Origin: Pseudomaricurvus alkylphenolicus
Lineage (GTDB): Bacteria > Pseudomonadota > Gammaproteobacteria > Pseudomonadales > Cellvibrionaceae
NCBI RefSeq assembly: GCF_011683955.1
Contig: NZ_JAAQPI010000019.1
Coordinates: forward strand, 41,152 to 105,151
Reading direction: 5' to 3'
DNA length: 64,000 bases
The notes under the pieces were generated by a model. That model was not told the origin of the DNA. It was given only the letters and a program-made list of their open reading frames with translations, and made no database searches. The stretch's first letter is position 1; each line of letters begins with the position of its first letter. Positions 25,368-33,270 of this stretch are shown here, in pieces. The position numbers were made by a program, and so were the translations under genes.

Positions 25368-26588
25368 ATGAATGCCAATGTAATCAACAGTTTTAGTGTT
25401 CTGCCTTTGGGGAAAAGTGCTTTATTGCCCGAAGGTCAGCGTGTCGATAACCGCAACTGGACTCGTCCTCCCTTTAATCGCTGGAGTTTTCAGCGAGTGC
25501 AGCAATTTACACGAACACTCAGGGTGGCCCGTGCAAAAAATACATCGGAACTGAGTCAGGCTGCGAAAAATCTGGAGGGTGTAAGCTTTATCGATAGTGC
25601 GGGAGAGCGCTGTTCGTTATCGCAACTATTGCAACGAACCTGGACGGACGGCTTTCTGGTGATGCATCGTGGCCGCATACTGCATGAGTCTTATTACAAT
25701 GGTATGGGTGAAGATAGCCTTCATCTGATCATGTCCTGCAGCAAATCCTTTACCTCTACCCTGGCAGGCGTATTGATGGAGCAGGGTCATATTGCTACAC
25801 AGGATCGTGTTGATGAAATACTGCCTGAGTTGCAACAAACGGGTTTTGCGGGAGCGACTCTTCAACAATTACTCGATATGCAAGTGGGCGTTCAGTTCAA
25901 CGAGGATTATAGCGATCTCAACGCTGACTGGCGCAATTGCGAGACGGCAACAGGGTGGCGGGAGCCAGAAATGGGGTACAGCGGCCCCACTGACATGTTG
26001 TCTTACGCGCAAACCAGACGTTCCAATGGCCATGCCCACGGTGAACGTTTTGAATATCAATCCGTTATTACCAATGTGATCGGTTGTGTACTGGAACGCG
26101 TCACAGAGAGACACTTCGACGACTTGTTTGCGGAACTCATCTGGCATCCTCTCGGTGCTGAGCAGGACTTGGTTTCAATTGTGGACGCCGGCGGCTATGC
26201 GGCATTTGAAGGCGGCTTTAATATTTGCCTCAGGGATTTTGCCCGCTTTGGCCAGATGATGGCCAATGGTGGATGTTATAACGGAAGTCAGATCGTGCCG
26301 AAGAATTGGATTGATCGGTGTCGTTTTCCCGATGCGCAATTGATCGAGGCATTTACCAAATCCCAATACGGCCCGGTGCTTCCCGGGGGCGCCTATCACA
26401 ACCAGTGGTGGGTCCGTGATCCTCACCCGGGAACATTTATGGCGCTGGGCGTACATGGTCAGACCCTTTATATCGACCCGAACAACGAACTGGTGATTGC
26501 CAAGATGTCCTGTCAGCCGGAGATGGCGGATACTCGAATGGTTATGGATCAACTCAGAGCTTTCGATGCCATCACTGCGGCACTTTAA
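25368..26588 (+). CDS. Class C beta-lactamase-like serine hydrolase (NylB-type)
   Basis: 406 residues with the SxxK catalytic motif in LIMSCSKSFTSTLAGVLM and a Tyr motif in RFEYQSVITNVIGCVLERV. The C-terminal region NQWWVRDPHPGTFMALGVHG matches 6-aminohexanoate-dimer hydrolase and related esterases/amidases of the beta-lactamase fold. No signal peptide is evident, so it is probably cytoplasmic. ATG 25368 is chosen with TGGGAG upstream; the frame extends 20 codons into the transporter gene. In this operon it may cleave an amide or ester before the ureohydrolase acts. Confidence 0.85.
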   Translation: MNANVINSFSVLPLGKSALLPEGQRVDNRNWTRPPFNRWSFQRVQQFTRTLRVARAKNTSELSQAAKNLEGVSFIDSAGERCSLSQLLQRTWTDGFLVMHRGRILHESYYNGMGEDSLHLIMSCSKSFTSTLAGVLMEQGHIATQDRVDEILPELQQTGFAGATLQQLLDMQVGVQFNEDYSDLNADWRNCETATGWREPEMGYSGPTDMLSYAQTRRSNGHAHGERFEYQSVITNVIGCVLERVTERHFDDLFAELIWHPLGAEQDLVSIVDAGGYAAFEGGFNICLRDFARFGQMMANGGCYNGSQIVPKNWIDRCRFPDAQLIEAFTKSQYGPVLPGGAYHNQWWVRDPHPGTFMALGVHGQTLYIDPNNELVIAKMSCQPEMADTRMVMDQLRAFDAITAAL

Positions 26589-26615
26589 TTTAATTCGATT
26601 GAGGAGATGACTGCA

Positions 26616-27626
26616 GTGTCAAACTCTGTATCAACGTTCAAGGATTTTTATCAGACTACCGATATTTTGGGGCAAGCCCAAACCCCTCATCTGAATCAGC
26701 GCTATAGCGATATTGCTACCTTTATGCGGACGCCCTTGGTGCGCGATCTCAACCAGGTGGACATCGGCATTATCGGCATTCCTTTTGACGGAGGTGTTAC
26801 CTGTCGCAGTGGAGCCCGTCATGGTCCAAGAGAAGTGCGCAATCAGTCCACCATGATGCGGGCGATCAATGTAGTGACGGGGGTTAAACCTTTTGAGATG
26901 GCGCGGATCGGAGATCTGGGTGATGTGCACTTCAATGATTTGTTTAACCTGGATCAGGCTGTTGAGGACATAGAATCCTATTTTCTTGCCATCGCCGAAC
27001 AACGGGTACTGCCACTGGCGGTTGGCGGGGATCATTCGGTTACCTGGCCGATTATGAAAGCTCTGGCAAACGTTCAGCAAGAGCCGGTAGCGGTGATTCA
27101 TATTGATTCGCACACCGACACCTGGGGGCCTTACAAGGGATCAAAGTTTCATCACGGGGCACCATTCAGGCTTGCCGCAGAGGCCGGTGTTATTGACCCC
27201 AATAAGACGATTCAGATTGGCATACGGGGTGGTCAGAATTTTGCCGACGGATTGGAGTACAGCCGGCAACAGGGTATGCATGTGATTACCATCGAGGAGT
27301 TTGATGATCTGGGCTGGCGAGCCGTGGCGGAAAAAGCCCGCGCGATTATCGGTGATCATCCGGTGTACTTGAGTTTCGATATTGATGGTCTGGATCCGGT
27401 CTATGCGCCGGGTACCGGTACCCCGGAGTCCGGCGGTATTACTATGAGAGAGGCGCAGAGGTTATTGCGGGAATTTCGCGGTATGAACTTTATAGGCGCG
27501 GATCTTATGGAAGTCGCACCGCCATTGGACCCCAGTGGGGTGACGGCGCTAAATGGGGCTACGTTGCTTTTTGAGATGCTGTGTCTACTGGTTGAGGCTC
27601 CTTTTTTAGCAAGTAGACGCTCCTAG
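26616..27626 (+). CDS. Ureohydrolase (agmatinase/guanidino-acid hydrolase family)
   Basis: About 336 residues of the arginase/agmatinase superfamily. Manganese ligands are visible: GGDHSVTW, the DxHxD motif (present as IDSHTDT), and SFDIDGLDPVYAPGTGTP. PFDGGVTCRSGARHGPREVR is typical of agmatinase, guanidinobutyrase and guanidinopropionase. It would release urea from a guanidino compound. GAGGAG at 26601-26606 touches the ATG at 26607 but lies nine bases from a GTG at 26616, so the GTG is the more likely start. Last gene of the putative operon; its end overlaps the convergent araC-type gene by four bases. Confidence 0.9.
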   Translation: MSNSVSTFKDFYQTTDILGQAQTPHLNQRYSDIATFMRTPLVRDLNQVDIGIIGIPFDGGVTCRSGARHGPREVRNQSTMMRAINVVTGVKPFEMARIGDLGDVHFNDLFNLDQAVEDIESYFLAIAEQRVLPLAVGGDHSVTWPIMKALANVQQEPVAVIHIDSHTDTWGPYKGSKFHHGAPFRLAAEAGVIDPNKTIQIGIRGGQNFADGLEYSRQQGMHVITIEEFDDLGWRAVAEKARAIIGDHPVYLSFDIDGLDPVYAPGTGTPESGGITMREAQRLLREFRGMNFIGADLMEVAPPLDPSGVTALNGATLLFEMLCLLVEAPFLASRRS

Positions 27627-28648
27627 GTCTGGTTCAGTCTGGCATCCTTTGGCAGGTATCCGAACTGCTTCTTGAACGCCTGGGCGAAATGTCCCAGGTG
27701 GCTATAACCCACCCGGTAACCTGCATCCATAGCACTGCAGCCCTCATGGGTGATCAAGCGATGCGCCTCCTGCATCCGCTGTTGCTGGTAATATTGGAAG
27801 GGTGTACAGCCGAAGACCTGGCCAAACAGTTGCCGCAGTTTGTCGCGTCCCAACCCCACTTCCCGGCCGATGATGGCCAGATCCAGCGGTGATTGGAAAT
27901 CTTCCAACATCAATTGGCGTACCCGCTGAATTCGCATTGCATCACGAGGGCGAAGTCGGGCCGTGGGCTGCAGGCTGCGGTATTCCAGGCGGCTGAAAAT
28001 ATCGCTGCATATATCCAAAACGGACTGAAGTTGCTGCCAGGGTAGTGCCTGCTGCTTTTGCTCTGCCAAGGTCGGCTGCGCTTGCTCAAACAGCTGCACA
28101 AATCCTTTGGCACTTCCGGCTTGTAGATCAAATCCGTAAAAGCGCGGTTCTTGCGCATTGATAAATTCGTCTACGTGGCGGGGACGTTGCTTCAGCAGGT
28201 GTTGCCAGGCAGGAGGCTTAAGGCGAATCAACAGCATGCGAATGTGACCTGCTTTCCCGAACAGCATGTTGAGCGCCAGATGATGATTGTATAGGTACGC
28301 CATGCCGTTGCGGCTCCGCTCGGCTGGCTTGGGAGATTGCGCATCGCTGGCAACCAGGCTGGCGCTGTCCGTCAGCAGGATCGACCAGACGGGTTGCTGT
28401 TCAGGTGCCGGGCTGCGTTGCAGCTCCAATGGCTGTTTGAGGTGCGCCCGCCATTGCAGCAGTTCCACACCGCTGGCCAGCTCCCAGCCCTGCATCAGCC
28501 CAGTGCCACGAGGATCCGAAAGGGTTGTCTGTCCGGGGGTTGAAATGGCTCCGCCAGATAGTTTTACCAGGTGATCGACCAGTTGATGGATATCGGTTTC
28601 CGCCAGAGGGGAGACGGAAGAGTCGGGGTTTCTCGTGTTGTCGGTCAT
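27623..28648 (-). CDS. AraC family transcriptional regulator
   Basis: 341 residues. The C-terminal DNA-binding domain with two helix-turn-helix units is clear: PLDLAIIGREVGLGRDKLRQLF, FQYYQQQRMQEAH, then DAGYRVGYSHLGHFAQAFKKQ with FGYLPKD. The N-terminal region resembles PchR-type sensors but without a recognisable ligand. It is transcribed divergently from the alkylsulfatase gene, and two sets of direct repeats lie in the gap, so it probably regulates that gene. Confidence 0.9.
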   Translation of the reverse strand: MTDNTRNPDSSVSPLAETDIHQLVDHLVKLSGGAISTPGQTTLSDPRGTGLMQGWELASGVELLQWRAHLKQPLELQRSPAPEQQPVWSILLTDSASLVASDAQSPKPAERSRNGMAYLYNHHLALNMLFGKAGHIRMLLIRLKPPAWQHLLKQRPRHVDEFINAQEPRFYGFDLQAGSAKGFVQLFEQAQPTLAEQKQQALPWQQLQSVLDICSDIFSRLEYRSLQPTARLRPRDAMRIQRVRQLMLEDFQSPLDLAIIGREVGLGRDKLRQLFGQVFGCTPFQYYQQQRMQEAHRLITHEGCSAMDAGYRVGYSHLGHFAQAFKKQFGYLPKDARLNQT

Positions 28649-28670
28649 GGGCTCAAAATCAGTAATAATA

Positions 28671-28726
28671 GGATATAACTGGCTGATTATTGGCTAATTG
28701 TATCTTAATCACGCTGGATATACTGG
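28671..28726. promoter_or_regulatory. Tandem direct repeats between araC-type gene and alkylsulfatase
   Basis: TGGCTGATTAT (28680-28690) and TGGCTAATTGT (28691-28701) are adjacent 11-base direct repeats identical at 9 positions. GGATATAACTGG (28671-28682) and GGATATACTGG (28716-28726) form a second direct pair. Same-orientation pairs are the usual form of AraC-family operators. Confidence 0.5.
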
Positions 28727-28751
28727 AGAAAATCCCAATGGAGACCTCATC

Positions 28752-30548
28752 GTGACACTCATTTCATCTTCCAGACCCTGGGTTACCGCCATGCTGGCTG
28801 TGTTGGCCTTGACCGCCTGTAAAGAGGAAAGCACGACAACGCAGCATCTATCCAAGGCCCCCAGTGTGGAAAGGACCTGGCCCGGACACTTTGATGAACA
28901 CCGAAAGCATTTTGAGCCCAAGGTTTATCAAATAGGCGATCAGCGCCTGTGGTCCATCAACAATCCCGGCGGGTGGGCGGCCAATAGTGTGGTGATTGAG
29001 GGAGACAATGGCCTGATCGTATATGACACGGGCCTCAGTCATCAGCAGGGCGAGGCGATTTTGGCGGAGATCCGTCAGTTCAGCGATAAACCTGTCACCG
29101 CGGTGTTCTATTCTCACCATCATCCGGATCATTACAACGGTACGACAGGTTTGGTGTCTGAAGCGGACGTTAAGGCGGGCAAGGTTCGTATTTATGCCTG
29201 GGATAATTTTGTCGAGGAGATGAATAGCGAGTTTGGGGCGACGGCACCTGCGCAGGCGGTGCGTGTGGTGTATTACGGCGGCATGGCATTACCCGAAAAA
29301 GATCGACATTACCACGGTTGCTGCGGCGCCAAGTATGGTGGTAACTCGGGTTATATTCCGCCGACTGATACCTTTTCTGAGAATACCCGTTTGACGATTG
29401 AAGGGATCGAGCTAGAGGTGTTTTATACCGGCGGTGAGGCAAAGTCTGAGTTTGGTTTGTATTTGCCGGCGTTTAAGGCGGTTACAGTTGGCGACGAAAT
29501 TTTTCATTCGGTTCCGAATATTTACACGATCCGTGGAGCCAAGTTTCGTGAGCCGGCGGGGTATATTCGTGCCGTGGATGCGGTGTTGAGTTATGACGTG
29601 GAGCATCTGTTGGGTTCGCATTTGGTGCCGATGCATGGCAAGGAGAATATCCGAGAGACGGTAACGAAGTTTCGGGATTTGGTGCAGTGGATCAATGATC
29701 AATCCATTCGTTATATCAATAAGGGTTACGGTATCGAGGAGCTGAAGGCGCAGTTTACGGAGGTACCGGAGTATTTGGAGAATGGTTCGTTCTCTACCGA
29801 AGTTTACGGAACGTTTCGACATATTGCGCCGCAGATGCATGCCGGGTTGATGGGGTATTTTAGTGGTGACGGTATTGAGTATCGGCCGACGGAGCCGGTG
29901 GAGTTGGCTCGCCGTCATATTAAGTTGATGGGGGGGCGTGATCGGGTTTTTGCTGCGTCTAATGAGTATTATCGCGATGGAGATTTTCAGTTCGCCGCAG
30001 AGTTGTTGACCTATTTGATTCGGGTGGATCATGGGGATATGGAGGCGCGCAATCTTAAGGCGGCAGCGTTTCGTGAGTTGGGCTATGCGGAGTTGAATAC
30101 GACTTGGCGGTCCTGGTATTTGACGTCGGCGTTGGAGCTTGAGGGTAAGTTGACGCCTGCGATGGTGGCGGCGCGTGTGAAGGACGCTGCGTTTGCTCGT
30201 ATTGAGTCGCAGTCGGCGCGGGATATTATCGGGTCTTTGCGTTATCGGGTCAGGGCTGAGGAGGTCGGTGAGGAGCGGATTTCTGTGGCTTATGATATCC
30301 GTGACAGTGGTGAGCAGTTTACGGCGCGTCTTCGTAATGGGGTGTTGTTGATGGAGGATGGGCTGGATGCGGATGCGGTTTTGTCGATGAGTCGTGAGAC
30401 GTTTAATCGGTTGGTGAAGAGGGATATTGAGGCTGCCGGTGCAATTGCGGATGGTCTTATTGAGTTTGAGGGCAGTTTGTTGGCGTTGCGGTCATTTGGT
30501 AAGGCGTTTGATGAGAACCCGTTTATGGAGCGGTTGGCGGTTCGGTAG
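28752..30548 (+). CDS. Alkyl sulfatase-like MBL-fold lipoprotein
   Basis: 598 residues. A lipoprotein signal with lipobox LALTAC places it in the envelope. The metallo-beta-lactamase core is SVVIEGDNGLIVYDTG followed by the zinc motif SHHHPDHYNG, and HLLGSHLVPMHGKENI supplies further ligands. The dimerisation region and a C-terminal SCP2-like domain (about the last 120 residues) match SdsA1/BDS1-type alkylsulfatases, which hydrolyse alkyl sulfates to alcohols. The GTG at 28752 is preferred: GGAGA lies seven bases upstream and the signal peptide then begins at once; the frame opens at 28698. From about 29450 the gene becomes markedly G+T rich at third positions. Confidence 0.85.
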   Translation: MTLISSSRPWVTAMLAVLALTACKEESTTTQHLSKAPSVERTWPGHFDEHRKHFEPKVYQIGDQRLWSINNPGGWAANSVVIEGDNGLIVYDTGLSHQQGEAILAEIRQFSDKPVTAVFYSHHHPDHYNGTTGLVSEADVKAGKVRIYAWDNFVEEMNSEFGATAPAQAVRVVYYGGMALPEKDRHYHGCCGAKYGGNSGYIPPTDTFSENTRLTIEGIELEVFYTGGEAKSEFGLYLPAFKAVTVGDEIFHSVPNIYTIRGAKFREPAGYIRAVDAVLSYDVEHLLGSHLVPMHGKENIRETVTKFRDLVQWINDQSIRYINKGYGIEELKAQFTEVPEYLENGSFSTEVYGTFRHIAPQMHAGLMGYFSGDGIEYRPTEPVELARRHIKLMGGRDRVFAASNEYYRDGDFQFAAELLTYLIRVDHGDMEARNLKAAAFRELGYAELNTTWRSWYLTSALELEGKLTPAMVAARVKDAAFARIESQSARDIIGSLRYRVRAEEVGEERISVAYDIRDSGEQFTARLRNGVLLMEDGLDADAVLSMSRETFNRLVKRDIEAAGAIADGLIEFEGSLLALRSFGKAFDENPFMERLAVR

Positions 30549-30567
30549 TGGCGGTGCAAGCAGGCCG

Positions 30568-30969
30568 GGGTCAGACTTCTGGATCGGTGCCACAAGCGGC
30601 CATCGAGTATAGATCAAGTTCTTGCGGAGGCCTCCGAACCGATTGGTGCTAATACCAGCCAAGTTGGGGCTAATCCCTGTAGCAGCCCGCTCTGAGGGCG
30701 ACTGGCCTTAGCAGTGTCGCGAAGTTCTGTGTCTCAAGCGGCGGCCAGGGTGTTGTTTTCAGAGCTAAGCGGCGGCCCTCCAGGCTGCCCTCCGTCCCAA
30801 AAAAAAGCCCGGCAAAAAGCGCCGGTCTTTTTTACTCCATCGGCGCTCGCTTTTGAAGCTCTGAAAACAACACCCTGACCACCGCTGGCTCTGAGGTACA
30901 CGAGCGTTGGTGCCTCAATGGGCAGAGTTTTTACTGTTATGCTGGGCTAAAGATCAAGGAGTCTGACCC
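30568..30969. other. Non-coding block bracketed by inverted GGGTCAGAC copies
   Basis: The gap between the alkylsulfatase and the next gene has no recognisable gene. GGGTCAGAC at 30568-30576 and its complement GTCTGACCC at 30961-30969 bracket about 400 bases that contain the long palindromic repeat below. The arrangement suggests a degraded mobile element. Confidence 0.4.
30733..30890. repeat. Palindromic repeat with conserved core, copy 1
   Basis: Arms at 30737-30766 and 30857-30886 pair at 28 of 30 positions, including CAGGGTGTTGTTTTCAGAG. They enclose a core with a terminator-like stem (CCGGC/GCCGG flanked by A-tract and T-tract, 30801-30833) and TACTCC(A/T)TCGGCGCTCGC. The core and the outer CTCAAGCGGCGGC recur at 51773-51920, where the arms have a different sequence that still pairs. 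Confidence 0.8.
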
Positions 30970-31005
30970 GAATGGCACTTACTTAAGGCGGTTCTAAGGC
31001 ATTCG

Positions 31006-31040
31006 TAGGGGGGATTAGCCGCGAAGCGGCGTAATCCACC
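31006..31040. repeat. REP-like palindrome, copy 1
   Basis: GGATTAGCCGC-GAA-GCGGC-G-TAATCC forms a hairpin with one bulged G (31012-31037). Two related hairpins occur at 45768-45803 and 45914-45949; all keep GGATTA/TAATCC and the bulge while the upper stem varies. Confidence 0.7.
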
Positions 31041-31082
31041 ATTTAATTGGCCACAATGCGGCGGACTCCAACATTAAGCGCT

Positions 31083-32186
31083 TTAGGCGGCTACCAACTC
31101 CAGTTGTCCCTGCTTGCGTCTTACTGGGTGTGTAAGTTGTGTCTTTAATTCCGTGAGAGCTTCTATGCTTTCCAGCCAATTATCGACCGGTTGGTACTGG
31201 TCTTGTGTCAGTGATTGGTAGAAGCTCAGTGGGCGTTGGAACATCCATTGTGAGTAGCTGCTGATCCAGCGTTTGCTTTTTACATCACCTATTGTAAATT
31301 CGTGTTCGCCCAGAAATCTTGGCAGATTGCCATCCGGGTTTTGTTCGAGCCAGGTGGCGTTGTGCTGAATGACGCTGAGTACGTCGGGTAGTTGTTCCTT
31401 GCTCTGGGTTCTTAGAATCGGCAGGAGTGTTTCGGGGACTTCGTCGTTGGGCAGAAAGTCGCCTGACAGCGGCTCGGGGTTGTTCATGCGTTCAACCCAT
31501 TCGTAGACTTTGGGTGCACGTTTTTGCATTAGGGCTTTTGGGTAGGGGTCGCGACCGAGGTGGGCGTAGAGTGGGCCCATGAGTCCAAAGTCGCCGATGG
31601 AGGGGCGTGTTCCCAACAGGTAGGGGTGGTGAGTGAGGTGTTCGTTGAGTTGATCGAGCAGGGTGAGGTAGGTTTGTTCTATCGCTGCTTTGGTGTCTTC
31701 GTTGACGCCCATTTTTTCTACCGAACCGCGGAAGGGGGCGCAGAGTTGTTCGCCCAGTTTGATTTGTTCTTCGGTGCTGGCGTCGGGCCCTGCGATTTGT
31801 CCGAATCCTTGCAAGATAAATTCCCGTTGTTGCTCAAGGTAGTTCCAGCGGTAGTGCATAGCGGGCAGGAGTAGCCATTCGTCACCAAAAAATTCCAGTA
31901 GTAGTGCCGCCAGTCGTTGTTTGGGGGTGTTGGGGTAGATGCAGCCTTCCGGGTGGCGTTGCTCAAGAAAGTCGATAATATCGGTGGTGTCTTGGACGAC
32001 TTGATCTTCTGCGGTTTGCAGTACGGGAATGATGGGGGCTCCGACTTTGGGAAGTATGACGTCGCGGTAGACATCTGCGGTGGCCAGCACTTCTTGCCAG
32101 TTCAGGTTTTTGTAGCGCATATAGGCTCTGGCTTTGCCGGTATAGAGTGATAAATCGGCCCCGTAGAGGGTGTAGTCGGCGGTCAT
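31083..32186 (-). CDS. Glutathione S-transferase-like protein
   Basis: 367 residues. The N-terminal thioredoxin-like domain is YTLYGADLSLYTGKARAYM with cis-Pro region APIIPVLQ and VVQDTTDIIDFLEQRHP. The C-terminal helical domain has YLLGTRPSIGDFGLMGPLYAH, the GST folding motif. It is longer than usual, with an extra C-terminal region of about 100 residues, like the GST-like protein at 6840. AAGGAG precedes the ATG. Transcribed alone; role unknown. Confidence 0.82.
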   Translation of the reverse strand: MTADYTLYGADLSLYTGKARAYMRYKNLNWQEVLATADVYRDVILPKVGAPIIPVLQTAEDQVVQDTTDIIDFLEQRHPEGCIYPNTPKQRLAALLLEFFGDEWLLLPAMHYRWNYLEQQREFILQGFGQIAGPDASTEEQIKLGEQLCAPFRGSVEKMGVNEDTKAAIEQTYLTLLDQLNEHLTHHPYLLGTRPSIGDFGLMGPLYAHLGRDPYPKALMQKRAPKVYEWVERMNNPEPLSGDFLPNDEVPETLLPILRTQSKEQLPDVLSVIQHNATWLEQNPDGNLPRFLGEHEFTIGDVKSKRWISSYSQWMFQRPLSFYQSLTQDQYQPVDNWLESIEALTELKTQLTHPVRRKQGQLELVAA

Positions 32187-32336
32187 GGTGTGGCTCCTTG
32201 CAGGTTCTTCTATGTCTCTTGCTTTTCAAACGAGTGTATAGCTGCGGGATTTTTGGAGTCAAAGCCTTTGCCGATTTATCTGTGACTGGTTGTTCATAGG
32301 CCTTTAAATAATCATATAAATGAGATTATAATTCTG

Positions 32337-33260
32337 ATGTCTTTAACCCACTCTGTGAATGGAACGATGGAACAGTATTCTGGTGAAAAACTAGGCAGCA
32401 TTGAAGTCGGCAATCATCTTGGTGAGGGCATAATCTGGCATGCGCGGGATGGTGCTGTCTGGTGGACGGATATTCAGGAGAGCAAACTGTACCGTTATCA
32501 CTTGGCCACGGAGCAGCGCCAGGATTGGTCTCTTCCAGAAAGGCTGGGGTGTTTTGGTTTTTTTGAAGGTGTTCCCGAAGATAAATTGATCATGGCCGCG
32601 TTTGCCAGTGGTGTGGCACGTTATGATTTGGACACCGGTGAGCTGGACTGGATCGCGCGTCCTGAGTTGGATAAACCCGGTCTGCGTTTTAACGATGGCC
32701 GGGTGGACCGCCAGGGGCGGTTTTGGGCGGGTTCTATGATTGAGTCGGATGATTCTTATCACCAGGGTGGTCTGTATCGCTTGAACCCGGATTTGAGTCT
32801 GTCGTCTGTGGTTGACGGGATTACGATTTCAAACGGTCTGTGCTGGAGTCCCGATTCTCGGGTGATGTACCACTCGGATTCTCCTCGACAGGAGATTTAT
32901 GCCTACGATTTTGAGCCTGAAAGCGGGTCGATCAGCAACCGACGTTTGTTTGCCAAGACCGAAGTGGGTTGTTATCCGGATGGTGCTACGGTGGACGCTG
33001 AAGGGTTTCTCTGGAGCGCACAGTGGGGAGGTTCCAAGCTGGTTCGTTATGCCCCGGACGGACAAAAGGTGGGTGAGTTGCCGTTACCGGTAAGCCAGCC
33101 GACGTGTTTGACGTTTGGTGGCAATGATCTGGCTACGATGTTTATTACCAGTGCTCGTGAAAATCTGACGGATGCTCAACTTGCAGAGCAGCCCGAAGCG
33201 GGCAATGTTTTGATTTACCGTTTGGGGATGAAAGGCATTGCAGATCCTCTGGTACGTTGA
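32337..33260 (+). CDS. SMP-30/gluconolactonase-family sugar lactonase
   Basis: 307 residues, a six-bladed propeller of the SMP-30 family. Metal and active-site motifs are visible: NHLGEGIIWHARDGAVWWTDI (Glu ligand), GLRFNDGRVDRQGRFWAGSM (Asn), TISNGLCWSPDSRVMYHSDS (Asn and Asp), and PDGATVDAEGFLWSAQWGG. Such enzymes open sugar 1,5- or 1,4-lactones. With the nearby dehydrogenase, dehydratase, DgoK and DgoA it is a good candidate galactonolactonase. The ATG at 32337 has no clear Shine-Dalgarno; ATG 32367 is possible. AT-rich sequence with TAATC/GATTA inverted arms lies upstream. Confidence 0.87.
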   Translation: MSLTHSVNGTMEQYSGEKLGSIEVGNHLGEGIIWHARDGAVWWTDIQESKLYRYHLATEQRQDWSLPERLGCFGFFEGVPEDKLIMAAFASGVARYDLDTGELDWIARPELDKPGLRFNDGRVDRQGRFWAGSMIESDDSYHQGGLYRLNPDLSLSSVVDGITISNGLCWSPDSRVMYHSDSPRQEIYAYDFEPESGSISNRRLFAKTEVGCYPDGATVDAEGFLWSAQWGGSKLVRYAPDGQKVGELPLPVSQPTCLTFGGNDLATMFITSARENLTDAQLAEQPEAGNVLIYRLGMKGIADPLVR

Positions 33261-33270
33261 TGTTCAGGGG

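Noticed and set aside
30733..30890. Integron attC site
   Set aside because: The palindrome has imperfect arms and a bulky core, but I find no RYYYAAC/GTTRRRY end boxes and no integrase or cassette nearby.
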